A stretch of DNA of 64,000 nucleotides from Bifidobacterium callitrichos DSM 23973 (GTDB lineage: Bacteria > Actinomycetota > Actinomycetes > Actinomycetales > Bifidobacteriaceae): contig NZ_JGYS01000028.1 in NCBI RefSeq assembly GCF_000741175.1, forward strand, positions 20,070-84,069, written 5' to 3'. The notes below the pieces were generated by a model that was given only the letters and a program-made list of their open reading frames with translations, had not been told where the DNA came from and did not search any database. A program made the translations under genes and the position numbers. Below are positions 8,048 through 16,426 of this stretch, piece after piece (within the stretch, counting starts at the first letter, position 1; the number at the start of each line of letters is the position of its first letter).

Positions 8048-8320
8048 TCATTCATCCTCGGTATCCCGTACGTCTTTGAAATCGCGGTAGTACATATTGC
8101 CGGGGCCTGCGGGGGCGAATGGCGCGCTGAACAGACGTTCGGCCTTACCGGTCTTCTTGTTGACGAACCACGCGCAATCATCGGCCTGAACGAAGTCAGA
8201 GGCCATAGGGACGGCGTAGTATTCGTCGTCCTCGCCGCCCTCGGGGTCCGTGGGCATGCCGTGCTCGATCTGCTCGACGATGAGACGTGCCTGATGGTAG
8301 CTGGTGACCTTATCGCTCAT
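8048..8320 (-). CDS. Small protein coupled to the MuF toxin, second immunity candidate
   Basis: A 90-residue protein (MSDKVTSYHQARLIVEQIEH onward). Its ATG overlaps the stop of the MuF gene in an ATGA arrangement, so the two are translated together. The N-terminal 'yxqArxiveqi' helix and the 'CAWFVNKKTGKAERLF' strand pair loosely resemble the YrhB/Imm35 immunity family, which often accompanies papain-fold toxins, but this is a weak impression. The other possibility is a structural or unknown phage protein. The gene is convergent with 7769-8047 with no gap, forming a compact two-gene island between the toxin gene and the terminator. Confidence 0.55.
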   Translation of the reverse strand: MSDKVTSYHQARLIVEQIEHGMPTDPEGGEDDEYYAVPMASDFVQADDCAWFVNKKTGKAERLFSAPFAPAGPGNMYYRDFKDVRDTEDE

Positions 8321-9987
8321 GCTTGTCCTCCTTGACTGTGTGGCGTGGATTCGGCCCATTTGTCGTACTCGTCCTGATGCCGCCGCCACGAGGGGTCGTC
8401 GCGGTGGGTTCGTTGGAGTTTCCACTCGCTCCAGCTTCGCACGGTGTCGGGATCGCCGACCCATGGCTTGGCGTAGGCGGGCGCGTCGGTGAAGCTCGGC
8501 CGGCCGCCTTCGAGAAGGCTGTCGGTGGGTTCCATGTCGTCCACGCGCAGGAACCTGAGCTGTCCTTCCTTGATGTCGTCGGGATAGTAGTCCGGGCTCC
8601 GTCCGTTCTTGTACCCGTATTTCGTGTAGTCGCCGGGCTGGAAGTCGTACATGCGTACGGATTTCCAGCCGCTGGGCATCTGGATAATCTCGGCGTTCCA
8701 GATGTGGGCGTTGCCGTTCTTCCATGGGCCGGCGACGAAGAAGCGGCTGCCGGGCGGGTATTCGCGCATGGCCCGGATTGTGGCGTTGTTCGTTTCCTTC
8801 TGGGTGAATTTGCGGTGGTTGCCGTTCCTGTCCACCCACATGTCGGCGATGTTCCAGTAGTAGCCGTCCGAGGATTTCTTGTGGTTGCCGACGGCCTGCA
8901 CGTCGTAGCCTCTGAGGCGTAGTTCGGCGGCTTGGACGACGCGCTGGCAGTTGATGCCCCATGGGTTCTTTGAGAAGTTCGGCTGATACCCGTTGTCGAG
9001 CTTCTTTTTCACCCACATGTCCCATAGGGGGTTCACCTCGTCGTGCGCGATCTCCCTAAGGGACGTGCGTGGCGTCATGGTCTTGAACGCTCTGATCTTC
9101 TCGCCCGGCCCGCCCTTGCGCCTGCCGGGGTCATGGAGCTTGTGGCCTTGGCCCACTTTGTCGGGGTGCATGTGGCGCATGAGGTACGCGAGCGAGTTCA
9201 CGTTGTTCGGGTCGTACGGCCCGTACACGCTTTGCCCGCGTTTCGGTTCCCGGTATGGGGTGATGTTCGCGAGCCCGGCCTTGAGGTCGGCGGGCATGAC
9301 GCCCGTCTCCAATGCGCGGCGCGCGGTCTCGTAGATCCTGAGGTATTCGTTCGGGTCGTAGCCTTCGATCCGGTTGCTGCCTTTGCCCCATTCGGGGACG
9401 ATCTCGCACCGGCAGTTGCCGCCGTGGAAGCTCGTGCCGAAGTCGGCCGTGTCCTCGCTGGCGTAGATGTAGCCGCGTGACGCGAGCATGATGCAGAATG
9501 CGCACGGCTGCCGGCCGTTCGGCACGCGCGCGTATCGGGGCTTGTGCGGGTCGCGTCTAGCGTTGCTTCTGATGGTCTGCCGTCCGGGGTTGCGGATCTC
9601 CCGGTCCATGAGGTTGTTCAGGTAGCGCAGCAGCTCGTCCGGATTCGCCTTCTTCCCCTTGCCGGGGTCGTCCCACAGGACGCCGGCCTTCCACCGGATG
9701 AGCTTCTTCACGGCCTCGTCCCTGTTCGGGTTCTCGACCTCGGCGGTGAACGCGTCGTCGAAGTGCTTCGCGTACACGTGCTCGTACCAGTCGGCCGCGG
9801 CGGTGCTGGACATGTCCGAGTACTTGCCGATGATCGCCGGCACCAAGTCAAGCAGTATGTCACGCTGCTTGGCGGCCGGCAGTCCGGCGATGTCCCACCA
9901 CAGTTCGCCGAGGTCAAGCCTCGCGAGCCTGACCGCCTCCTGTTGGCTCGTCCTCAGCTGGTTCAGATCCTTGGTCGTCACCGGCAT
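8317..9987 (-). CDS. MuF minor capsid protein with C-terminal papain-like toxin domain
   Basis: A 556-residue protein. The ATG at 9987 has AAGGAG five bases before it and overlaps the portal gene by 74 bases. Residues 1-230 form a MuF-type minor capsid domain with a metal-site pattern C162-x2-C165, H188, C192, C194. Residues about 318-455 carry a second set: N346-C347 in 'GINCQRVVQAAELRLRGYDV', H428 in 'GNAHIWN', and D448-x-Q450 in 'YDFQPGD'. This is the Cys/His/Asp arrangement of the papain-fold toxin (Tox-PL, glutamine deamidase-like) family. Such MuF-toxin fusions are known as phage-borne polymorphic toxins, probably carried in the capsid. Residues 460-556 are a further domain not recognised. 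The target is unknown; the likely chemistry is deamidation or proteolysis. Confidence 0.8.
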   Translation of the reverse strand: MPVTTKDLNQLRTSQQEAVRLARLDLGELWWDIAGLPAAKQRDILLDLVPAIIGKYSDMSSTAAADWYEHVYAKHFDDAFTAEVENPNRDEAVKKLIRWKAGVLWDDPGKGKKANPDELLRYLNNLMDREIRNPGRQTIRSNARRDPHKPRYARVPNGRQPCAFCIMLASRGYIYASEDTADFGTSFHGGNCRCEIVPEWGKGSNRIEGYDPNEYLRIYETARRALETGVMPADLKAGLANITPYREPKRGQSVYGPYDPNNVNSLAYLMRHMHPDKVGQGHKLHDPGRRKGGPGEKIRAFKTMTPRTSLREIAHDEVNPLWDMWVKKKLDNGYQPNFSKNPWGINCQRVVQAAELRLRGYDVQAVGNHKKSSDGYYWNIADMWVDRNGNHRKFTQKETNNATIRAMREYPPGSRFFVAGPWKNGNAHIWNAEIIQMPSGWKSVRMYDFQPGDYTKYGYKNGRSPDYYPDDIKEGQLRFLRVDDMEPTDSLLEGGRPSFTDAPAYAKPWVGDPDTVRSWSEWKLQRTHRDDPSWRRHQDEYDKWAESTPHSQGGQA

Positions 9988-11392
9988 TGGCGCTCCTTAG
10001 GATCATGTCCAGCGCGTCCCGTCCACGGTCGCGCGACTGTTGCGAACGCAGTGAGCGGATCTCGTCGCCGTCCAAGCCGAGACGGCGCAGCCCGACCTCG
10101 CTGGTCGCGTAGGATTGGTTGACCTGGCTGATCTTCACGTACGCGTCCGCCCGCGCCCCGTCGCTGATCTCCCTAGTCGGCGCCCACACGGGCCGCACCT
10201 GTTTCAGCTCGTCCGGCGGTTCCGTGAGGCCGTCCCTGAGGCATACGGCCATGCGGGCCAGCCTGGTCAGCTGCATGCCGAAGAGGCGGTTCTGCCGGTC
10301 GGCGCGGCGGGTGAGCTTGCGTTCGGCCGCGGCCATCGCCTCCGCCGAACTGGGGTTGTCCAAGGTGATGCCGAGCGAGTCCACGGGAAGATCCGTGTCC
10401 GACGCGACCACCAGCGCGATCGTCTTCAACATGTCCGAGTGGGGTTGCATCGACGCCTGACTGATCTGCTGCAGATTGGGGCTGTCGCCGTCCTCGTCCT
10501 TGCTGATCGCATTGATCGAGCTCACCAGCGAGCTCCACGTGTCCGTGCTGAACGCGTCCTCGTCCATGCCGAGGAACCACAGCTTCGGCACCGCGTAGAA
10601 CTCCGCACTGGCCTCCATACGCACCAATGTCCGGAAGCCCATATCGGTCAACGCCATCACCGGCCGCGTGATCCGCGAAGCCCCCAACGGCTTCGACAAC
10701 TGCGGGTCGCTGACCAACGGCACCACCGTCGGCTCCGGCCAGAAGGTCACGTACCGTTCCGCCGTCCAACCGCCATAACCGTCTCTGGTGACCTGATAGA
10801 CCACGCCGGGAAGGAACACGTTGAACGCGGTGACACGACCCTTCGATGTCGCGTCGTTGATCGTCAACGCCGCCGCCAGCCGGTTGCGACGACCGTCCCA
10901 GAGGGCGGCGGACCATTCCGCCGAACGCGGCGTCACCAGCAGACCGCCCGTGTCGGGATCACTGGTGAGGGTGAGGAACGCGCACCCATGCGTATACGCA
11001 CTGACCACGGTCTGCGGTACCGCCAACTGGAGGGCGTTCATGTCGGTCAGCTCGTCAAGCCCGTACACGTCCTCGCCGTTGGGGTAGGTCCATCCGTCGA
11101 ACACGGTCAGGTCGGCCAACGAGCGGACCGCCTTGGCGGGCCAGCCGATGCACGCGCTCACGTTCGCCTTGATACGATCCGGAATACTGATGCCGAAGTC
11201 CTTGAACCCCTCCTTCGCCCCGTAATAGCCCGTACGGATCAGGTTCCTCGGATACCGCTGCCGCCACACCTTCATCAACGTCCTGATAAGGGGCATGTCG
11301 TCGTCGGCGACGCCGGCGATGCGGGTGGCGCCGAACGAGGTGATGTCGAGCGGGCGCTTCAACGCGCTGGAGAAAATGCCCTCATCCGCCAT
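9914..11392 (-). CDS. Phage portal protein (SPP1 gp6-like)
   Basis: A 492-residue protein. The ATG at 11392 is chosen because GAGGTGG precedes it closely and it falls 11 bases after the terminase stop; an upstream start at 11452 would overlap the terminase gene. Typical portal features are the 'RNLIRTGYYGAKEGFKDFGI' opening, 'SAYTHGCAFLTLTSDPDTG' and the 'LDNPSSAEAMAAAERKLTRR' helix, all common in actinophage portals of the SPP1 gp6 group. It forms the dodecameric ring through which DNA enters and leaves the capsid. The C-terminus is acidic and low in complexity. Confidence 0.9.
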   Translation of the reverse strand: MADEGIFSSALKRPLDITSFGATRIAGVADDDMPLIRTLMKVWRQRYPRNLIRTGYYGAKEGFKDFGISIPDRIKANVSACIGWPAKAVRSLADLTVFDGWTYPNGEDVYGLDELTDMNALQLAVPQTVVSAYTHGCAFLTLTSDPDTGGLLVTPRSAEWSAALWDGRRNRLAAALTINDATSKGRVTAFNVFLPGVVYQVTRDGYGGWTAERYVTFWPEPTVVPLVSDPQLSKPLGASRITRPVMALTDMGFRTLVRMEASAEFYAVPKLWFLGMDEDAFSTDTWSSLVSSINAISKDEDGDSPNLQQISQASMQPHSDMLKTIALVVASDTDLPVDSLGITLDNPSSAEAMAAAERKLTRRADRQNRLFGMQLTRLARMAVCLRDGLTEPPDELKQVRPVWAPTREISDGARADAYVKISQVNQSYATSEVGLRRLGLDGDEIRSLRSQQSRDRGRDALDMILRSANAGDDQGSEPAEDEPTGGGQAREA

Positions 11393-11403
11393 AAGCCACC
11401 TCG

Positions 11404-12852
11404 CTATCTCATTACCTTCTGCCTGCGTCCCGGCCGGCGTCGCGTCGTCCACGCGCCCTGCACGGCGACGGTCACGGCCACCAAGGGACTGATGTCGATG
11501 TCATTGCCCGTCTTGTTCCACCCGAACGCGCCGCTCCTGCCGATCGGCCGCGTGGTCACGTTCGCCACCGCCTTCGCCAACTGCGGCTGATCCGCGTCGG
11601 GCAGATGACGCAGCATGCCGGCCTGGATCAGGTCGAGCATGCGCCCGCACGCCTGACCCATCTCGTTGGCGGTCACGACCTTCACCGGCACACGCCGCGC
11701 CTTCAACTCCGGCAACAGCACCATGGCCGGCGACTGCGCATCGATCGCCACACACGCCGTACGCGACCAGCGCGCCTTGATCCAATCCGCCGCCCACGCC
11801 ACGCCATCGCGATGCGTGTCCCGGTACTCCGCCAACTCCACGTGGGCCGAACCGTCCGCATACTTCATGCACGCGCCGATCGCCAATGCGCTGCGGTCGG
11901 GCGGCATGTCCAAACCGAACGACACCACACCGCCATCTTGACGTTCTGTGACCTCGCCGTTCTTCCACAGTTCGGGGTCGATGACGCTCACCGTGTTGGT
12001 CTCGTCCCACACGCCCAAGCCCTCGCGCCGGAAACTGTCCTCGCCGAGGTTCTTCCTCATGCGCAGGATCGCCGACTCCGACGTACGCGACGGATACGAG
12101 GGATTCGCCTTCCGCCACTGGGAGCGGTCCTCGGGATCCGCGTCACGGTCGGCGCTGAATTCCACATACAACGTGTCGTCGCTCTCGCCATACAACGCAT
12201 CATGGCGGCGATTGCTGAAGACCTCACTGGGGTCGCTTGGCTTGGGCGGCGTCCCCATGTAGATGATCAAGGGGTTCCGGGCCGCGTTCGTGGCGGGGAT
12301 CATGTCGTCCAACGCCCGCTCGCCCAATATCTGCGCCTCGTCGAACACCTCGACGTCCACGTTGTCGAAACCACGACCGAACCCGTTCTCACGCGCACCG
12401 AACAGGATGCGACTGCCGTTCGTGAACGCGATCTCCTGCTGTCCATTCGCCCGCCTCGGCTCGCCATCCACGTACCGGGCGATCGCCGGCTTCCTGACCA
12501 GCGAGCACATGAACTTGAACGTCTCATCCGACGTGCGGCTGCGATGCGCCGTCCACAGGACCTTGAGCGGATATTCGCTCAGGATGCACAGCATCACGAT
12601 CATCGTGCCGATCGTGAACGTCTTACCCACCTGACGACAGATCGAGATGACCACGCCGCCGATGCCCGCCGCATACAGGCCATCCGCCGTCTTGCCCAGC
12701 ATGCACCGGCCAAGCCCATCCTGCCAATCGTCATACTCGATGCCACACATGCGCGCCTGCGCCTTCACCCGCGGCCAGCCCGTCGAAACGATGCCCTTCG
12801 GCAGCACCACGTGCCGGGCTACGTCAGACAGCCTCCTCGTCGAACCCGTCAT
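11404..12852 (-). CDS. Terminase large subunit
   Basis: A 482-residue protein from the ATG at 12852, which overlaps the end of the small-subunit gene; upstream starts are possible. The ATPase has an adenine/Walker A region 'ISICRQVGKTFTIGT', a Walker B 'VDVEVFDEAQ', and a motif III-type 'IIYMGTPP'. The C-terminal nuclease domain shows 'VVSFGLDMPPDRSALAIGA', 'CVAIDAQSPA' and later acidic residues near 'GNDIDISPLVA'. It cuts concatemeric DNA and pumps it into the procapsid through the portal. Confidence 0.92.
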   Translation of the reverse strand: MTGSTRRLSDVARHVVLPKGIVSTGWPRVKAQARMCGIEYDDWQDGLGRCMLGKTADGLYAAGIGGVVISICRQVGKTFTIGTMIVMLCILSEYPLKVLWTAHRSRTSDETFKFMCSLVRKPAIARYVDGEPRRANGQQEIAFTNGSRILFGARENGFGRGFDNVDVEVFDEAQILGERALDDMIPATNAARNPLIIYMGTPPKPSDPSEVFSNRRHDALYGESDDTLYVEFSADRDADPEDRSQWRKANPSYPSRTSESAILRMRKNLGEDSFRREGLGVWDETNTVSVIDPELWKNGEVTERQDGGVVSFGLDMPPDRSALAIGACMKYADGSAHVELAEYRDTHRDGVAWAADWIKARWSRTACVAIDAQSPAMVLLPELKARRVPVKVVTANEMGQACGRMLDLIQAGMLRHLPDADQPQLAKAVANVTTRPIGRSGAFGWNKTGNDIDISPLVAVTVAVQGAWTTRRRPGRRQKVMR

Positions 12853-13039
12853 CCTCGACCTCCACCGCAACCGACGGGCCCGAAGCACCGTCCTTGCCCT
12901 CCAACCGCTCGATCTCCCGACTCACCTCAAGCAACCGGCGCGACAACGCCGCCAGATCACGCGGCGGCGTATCCAGATCAAACACCGCCTGCTCAAGCCG
13001 CTTCAACGTGCGACGCAACAGGGTCAGGTACTCGTCCAT
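12824..13039 (-). CDS. Small coiled-coil protein, probable terminase small subunit
   Basis: A 71-residue protein (MDEYLTLLRRTLKRLEQAVF onward) with a clear GGAGG six bases before its ATG. It is a charged helical protein with an acidic tail (VEVEDDGFDEEAV) and overlaps the large terminase gene by 29 bases, the usual place of the small terminase. It is shorter than most small subunits (about 100-180 residues) and lacks an obvious HTH. It may be an oligomerising core only. Confidence 0.6.
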   Translation of the reverse strand: MDEYLTLLRRTLKRLEQAVFDLDTPPRDLAALSRRLLEVSREIERLEGKDGASGPSVAVEVEDDGFDEEAV

Positions 13040-13061
13040 GAGTGGCCTCCGAACGGCATAG

Positions 13062-13126
13062 AAAAAGCGGGGATACCCCTCGATTTATGTTCCAGTCTTG
13101 AAAGCTGGTCACGTGGAGTCCCCGCT
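13062..13126 (-). terminator. Terminator-like structured leader before the terminase genes
   Basis: On the minus strand AGCGGGGA (from 13126) pairs with TCCCCGCT (ending at 13066) and is followed by five Ts. The 45-base loop holds a second small hairpin (CCAG...CTGG). It lies between the HNH gene and the terminase genes. It could be a terminator that must be overcome late in infection, or a structured leader. Confidence 0.5.
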
Positions 13127-13292
13127 GTTGCTTCTCACACCAAGCTCCTATAGGGGCGAGTAGAGAAGCAGACGGTTCAAGCATATGCGATAGGTCTGTT
13201 TGGAAAAAATCGGGGAGAGAGCGGCGCTATGACACAGGGGTGCGCCCGGAGCCGGCCGGTAGGATACCCTCCCCACAGTACCGAGCAGTGTC

Positions 13293-13625
13293 TCACCAAG
13301 TCGAGGTGCGGAACGGGACCGAAGTCGCTCTGACGTCGGCTTCTCCTCGGACGGCTTGTCGTGCCCATTCGATGCTCTTGTTGCTTCTCAGCTCGTTGCA
13401 CGCGCGATGCGACAACTTGCAGTTTGCGAACTCGTACGGACTTCCGCCCTTCGACACCGGCAACAGCTCGTCCACTTCCGCACTCCACGGATCCCGCGCG
13501 GGCAATGTCTTGTCAACGGGCTTACCGCAGATATGGCACGTGTCGTAGGCGGCCAACACCCGTCTGCGCACGGCCCGTCTGCGAGCGCCGTTGGCGTACC
13601 GTGGGTTGCCTCGTGGCTTGGCCAT
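13293..13625 (-). CDS. HNH endonuclease
   Basis: A 110-residue protein. The ATG at 13625 follows GGGAGA and gives the expected basic start (MAKPRGNPRYANGARRRAVR). It has the zinc-binding 'CHICGKPVD' knuckle and the core 'EVDELLPVSKGGSP' followed by 'NCKLSHRACNELRSNK'. The first core position is D-E rather than D-H, a variant frequent in actinophage HNH proteins. Phage HNH proteins next to terminase genes usually cooperate with the terminase in cutting DNA for packaging. It is the first late gene, 250 bases upstream of the small terminase. Confidence 0.88.
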   Translation of the reverse strand: MAKPRGNPRYANGARRRAVRRRVLAAYDTCHICGKPVDKTLPARDPWSAEVDELLPVSKGGSPYEFANCKLSHRACNELRSNKSIEWARQAVRGEADVRATSVPFRTSTW

Positions 13626-13806
13626 AGGGTCTCCCGATAGAGGTGATGTACAAGATGAACCCCCACGGAGAAAGGAGGAAAGCCGTGGGGGTTGGATGGA
13701 GACCATTGTGGCCTCAAGTCTTCTGTTGCCTCTCATGTGATCGAGTAAACGGCAACAATACCATTTTCGGCGCGTTGCGGTTTTCCCGCAACTCGGCAAG
13801 AGACGG

Positions 13807-13876
13807 CCTAGACGATAACAGCGGTAACTGTGTTCAGCGTGATCGTGTTATCGGGACCCAGAATCCTAGACGATAA
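13807..13876 (+). repeat. Paired 12-bp direct repeats near the integrase gene
   Basis: CCTAGACGATAA occurs perfectly at 13807-13818 and 13865-13876, 58 bases apart, 190-250 bases beyond the integrase stop. Repeats in this place can be arm-type binding sites of tyrosine integrases or regulator operators. Confidence 0.6.
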
Positions 13877-14022
13877 GTAATCCTGCGCTTTTCTCCGATT
13901 CAAGTAACTGGGTAACAGAGATAACAGGTCTCGGTGTACATTTGCGGGCTATATGTTGTCGGAAAGGACAGCGTTTCTTGCTACTTTGTTACCCCTGCCT
14001 ATCAACGACCGTCGCCGAATCA

Positions 14023-14057
14023 ATGAAAATGACCCGCACAATGGCGGGCCATTTCAT
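14023..14057 (-). terminator. Terminator after the integrase gene
   Basis: On the minus strand a long imperfect stem (ATGAAATGGCCCGC with GCGGGTCATTTTCAT) begins four bases after the integrase stop. The U tract is inside the arm, so it may work in part. Confidence 0.5.
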
Positions 14058-14060
14058 CAA

Positions 14061-15449
14061 TCATGCGGCTTGCTCCAGAGGTATCGGCTCCTGCGTATTG
14101 GAACCATCTGCTGGAGCAAGTGCTCTATCTCGGGCGGCCCCTACAGCATCCGCGACATCTCCGAGACGTTCTGGCCAAAGGGCGGCATAAACGTCCAGCG
14201 TCATTGCGGCAGTAGCGTGACCGAGTTGCTTTTGCAACGTCTTGACATCAGCTCCATTCGCGATTGCTATCGATGCATAGGTGTGACGCAACGAATGAGG
14301 CGTAATACCGTTACCTTCCATACCAGCGTTCTTCACGGCACGGTTGAAAACACGAGTGCGCCATGTCCTCACATAGAGAGGCCCACCCTGCTTGCCACGG
14401 AACACGTAATCATTCTCCGAAAGACCAGATATGTATTGCCGCAGTGCATGGCACAGAAATGTAGGCATGGCAATGGTTCGCGGAGTGCCGTTCTTAGGTG
14501 GCCCCAATGTGACATTGCCATTTTTATCATCAGTCCAAGTTCTGCGGATTCTTGCTCGGCACCGATCCAAATCGAGATCTCTGACCGTCAACGCCAAAGC
14601 TTCGCCTATACGTACGCCGGTGTATGCAAGGAACCTTACGAGCAGTGCATGCGTATTCGTCGTATCGTCGGGCCATGTTAAGACGCCATTGACAGTTTTG
14701 GCATGCTTTCCGTATCTTCCGGCCTGTGTAGCGAGTTGCTCGACCTCGGCAATGGTCAAAAACACTTTGTCATCCTGCGTGACGATTTTCGGCGTGGTTA
14801 CCTTGTCAATGACATTTTCGACGAGATAGTCCTGCTTGACCGCGTAATCCAGAACGCTGTACATAGCCACACGAACGATGTTCTTGATGCTGGAAGGCGA
14901 TAAAGGCTTCGGCTTGCGCATGACACCATTCTTGTCCACGGGAAGTTCCGCCTTGTAATCGCCGGTGGTAAGGTCGTTGACCCAGCTTTGCACATCCTTG
15001 GCCGTAATGCCAGAGAGCAGGACGTCGCCCCACCGCGGGTAAACATACACTCGCATATCTCGGGAGTACCGTCCGAGAGTGGCCTCTTTGACATCAAGTT
15101 TGGATTTCAGCCATTCCTCGGCTACCACACGAAATGCCTTGTGCCCAGCGTTCGGATCCCGATAACGTCCAGCACGGATGTCATCCTCCATTGCGGCCTT
15201 GAAACTCTCCGCATCGGAGAGCTTGTCAAAGTGCCTGCTCTTCTGCTGGGTCTTACCATCATCGCCGGCAACATACCAACGGACTCGCCAGCGCTTGCCC
15301 TTGCCGTAGATACTGGTGCGCCATTTTTCCGGCACGTGAGCTTTAAAAGGATCTTTGGCGTTGGCGAGAGAACGCTTCGCGGCGCTACTCGGCGCAGTGT
15401 CATCGTCGGCAGTGCGAAGCCAACGATCATCGATGATTACACGTGCCAT
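14061..15449 (-). CDS. int: Phage tyrosine integrase
   Basis: A 462-residue protein with AAAGGAG before the ATG. The N-terminus holds an arm-binding-like part (YGKGKRWRVRWYVAGDDGKTQQKSRHFDK). A SAM-like core-binding domain follows (WLKSKLDVKEATLGRYSRDM). The catalytic domain has the Arg in 'TGVRIGEALAL', 'HSLRHTYAS' (His and second Arg), 'LGHATAAMT' and the nucleophile in 'DVYAAL'. It should integrate and excise the prophage, with the tRNA-Arg gene the likely target. It is oriented away from the repressor and lies about 8.9 kb from the tRNA gene and at least 14 kb from the other end, which is not the usual edge position. Confidence 0.93.
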   Translation of the reverse strand: MARVIIDDRWLRTADDDTAPSSAAKRSLANAKDPFKAHVPEKWRTSIYGKGKRWRVRWYVAGDDGKTQQKSRHFDKLSDAESFKAAMEDDIRAGRYRDPNAGHKAFRVVAEEWLKSKLDVKEATLGRYSRDMRVYVYPRWGDVLLSGITAKDVQSWVNDLTTGDYKAELPVDKNGVMRKPKPLSPSSIKNIVRVAMYSVLDYAVKQDYLVENVIDKVTTPKIVTQDDKVFLTIAEVEQLATQAGRYGKHAKTVNGVLTWPDDTTNTHALLVRFLAYTGVRIGEALALTVRDLDLDRCRARIRRTWTDDKNGNVTLGPPKNGTPRTIAMPTFLCHALRQYISGLSENDYVFRGKQGGPLYVRTWRTRVFNRAVKNAGMEGNGITPHSLRHTYASIAIANGADVKTLQKQLGHATAAMTLDVYAALWPERLGDVADAVGAARDRALAPADGSNTQEPIPLEQAA

Positions 15450-15475
15450 CGTTGCTCATCTCCTTTCATTTGGTG

Positions 15476-15898
15476 TCAGTAGTGGGGTACGAGGCGGCAT
15501 TTCCATGGATTGGCTTCGAGGATTCGCTGGACCTCTACGATGACGGCTCTTGTCACGCAGAGTTCGTTGGCGATCATGCAGGGGTCGGGTCCGTAGACCT
15601 GCTCGGCCTGTGCGTAATCCCGGAGATCCACGATGCGCTCGGCTGTCTCCTTGATGGTCAGATTCTCTTCGTTCCTGGCGGTCATCCACAGGTTCATTCC
15701 GGCATTGAAATGCTCCGCGTGGATGATCTCGTGTAGCAGTGCGACTCGTTTCTGGTTGTCGTTCAGCCTCCCGTCGATGGTGATGCGATGCTTCAGGTGG
15801 TCGTAGCGCCCTAGGTGGTCGTCGTTGATTGTTCCCTCCACCACTTGCAGGCCCATGTTGCGGGCCACCAGTAGCAGATCGCTGTAGGTGTTCTTCAA
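15476..15898 (-). CDS. ImmA/IrrE-type metallopeptidase
   Basis: A 140-residue protein from a TTG start at 15898 with GAAGGG before it. The zinc motif HEIIHAEH is at the expected place after 'RVALL'. In ICEBs1 and many prophages the ImmA peptidase cuts the neighbouring repressor after DNA damage and so triggers induction. Here the repressor gene ends 20 bases upstream in the same direction, which supports that pairing. The protein then runs on with a helical segment and ends close to the integrase gene. Confidence 0.85.
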   Translation of the reverse strand: MKNTYSDLLLVARNMGLQVVEGTINDDHLGRYDHLKHRITIDGRLNDNQKRVALLHEIIHAEHFNAGMNLWMTARNEENLTIKETAERIVDLRDYAQAEQVYGPDPCMIANELCVTRAVIVEVQRILEANPWKCRLVPHY

Positions 15899-15918
15899 GC
15901 TGTACCCTTCACTTCTGG

Positions 15919-16338
15919 TCAGTCTGTCGGTGTTTCCATCTCTCTGTATTTGTCGCCGTCACGGTAGGCGGCGGTGGTGTACCCGTACTGCTGTTGTTGC
16001 TGCTGGTTAAGCAGGGCGATGCGGGTCAGTTGCTCCAACGTGGAGCGTTGCTTGTTTCTGAATTCGGTCTCGTATACTCCCATCTCGTCGTTGACGCGTT
16101 CGTGCGCGCGGGACACGATGACCCTGAGTTCGACGCCGATGCACAGACAGACCTTCTCGGCGACCTCCATGGGGATGGAGGGTTTGGCGTTCAGCCAGTT
16201 CGCCATGGACGACCTGGCATGTCCGAGCTGGTCGGCGACCTGCGCCTGCGAGAAGCCGCGGGAGCGGATGGCGCCTTTGAGCTCGGCTCCGAGGTACTTG
16301 GCGAACAGTTGCGCTCTAGTGTCGATTTCATTAGCCAT
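15919..16338 (-). CDS. Prophage repressor, XRE-family HTH
   Basis: A 139-residue protein from the ATG at 16338. The HTH is at residues about 18-60 ('LKGAIRSRGFSQAQVADQLG' then 'SSMANWLNAKPSIPM'). The C-terminal half is helical and contains a QQQQQ run and 'YGYTTAAYRDGDKYREME'; it has no S24 protease domain, which fits control through the neighbouring ImmA peptidase. It faces the rightward early genes across a 95-base region with two back-to-back promoters. Its own promoter places the start codon at the transcription start, so the mRNA is probably leaderless. Confidence 0.85.
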   Translation of the reverse strand: MANEIDTRAQLFAKYLGAELKGAIRSRGFSQAQVADQLGHARSSMANWLNAKPSIPMEVAEKVCLCIGVELRVIVSRAHERVNDEMGVYETEFRNKQRSTLEQLTRIALLNQQQQQQYGYTTAAYRDGDKYREMETPTD

Positions 16339-16344
16339 GCCACC

Positions 16345-16372
16345 ACTATAGCATGTATTTCTGCTAACGCAA
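16345..16372 (-). promoter_or_regulatory. Repressor promoter, probably leaderless
   Basis: On the minus strand TTGCGT (16372-16367), a 16-base spacer and TATAGT (16350-16345). Only six bases separate the -10 box from the ATG at 16338, so transcription should begin at or next to the start codon. Confidence 0.65.
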
Positions 16373-16397
16373 TTAGTCATATCAAGTCATTTTTGGG

Positions 16398-16426
16398 TTG
16401 CAGGTTCGCTGGAAAGCAAATAGCAT
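16398..16426 (+). promoter_or_regulatory. Early rightward promoter, probably leaderless
   Basis: TTGCAG (16398-16403), a 17-base spacer and TAGCAT (16421-16426). The ATG at 16434 lies seven bases beyond the -10 box, again placing transcription start at the start codon. Confidence 0.65.

Larger units (their letters stand above)
13626..14060. other. Non-coding stretch between HNH and integrase genes
   Basis: No convincing gene is present. The stretch holds an 11-bp perfect hairpin at 13658-13693 in the HNH leader (its plus-strand loop reads AAAGGAGGAAAG). It also holds two copies of CCTAGACGATAA (13807-13818 and 13865-13876) and the integrase terminator near 14023-14057. A late promoter for the leftward genes probably lies here but no strong match is seen. 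Confidence 0.6.

Noticed and set aside
13643..14681. Plus-strand ORFs over the integrase 3' part and the adjoining gap
   Set aside because: They lie opposite the integrase or in the repeat-containing gap and show no coding features.
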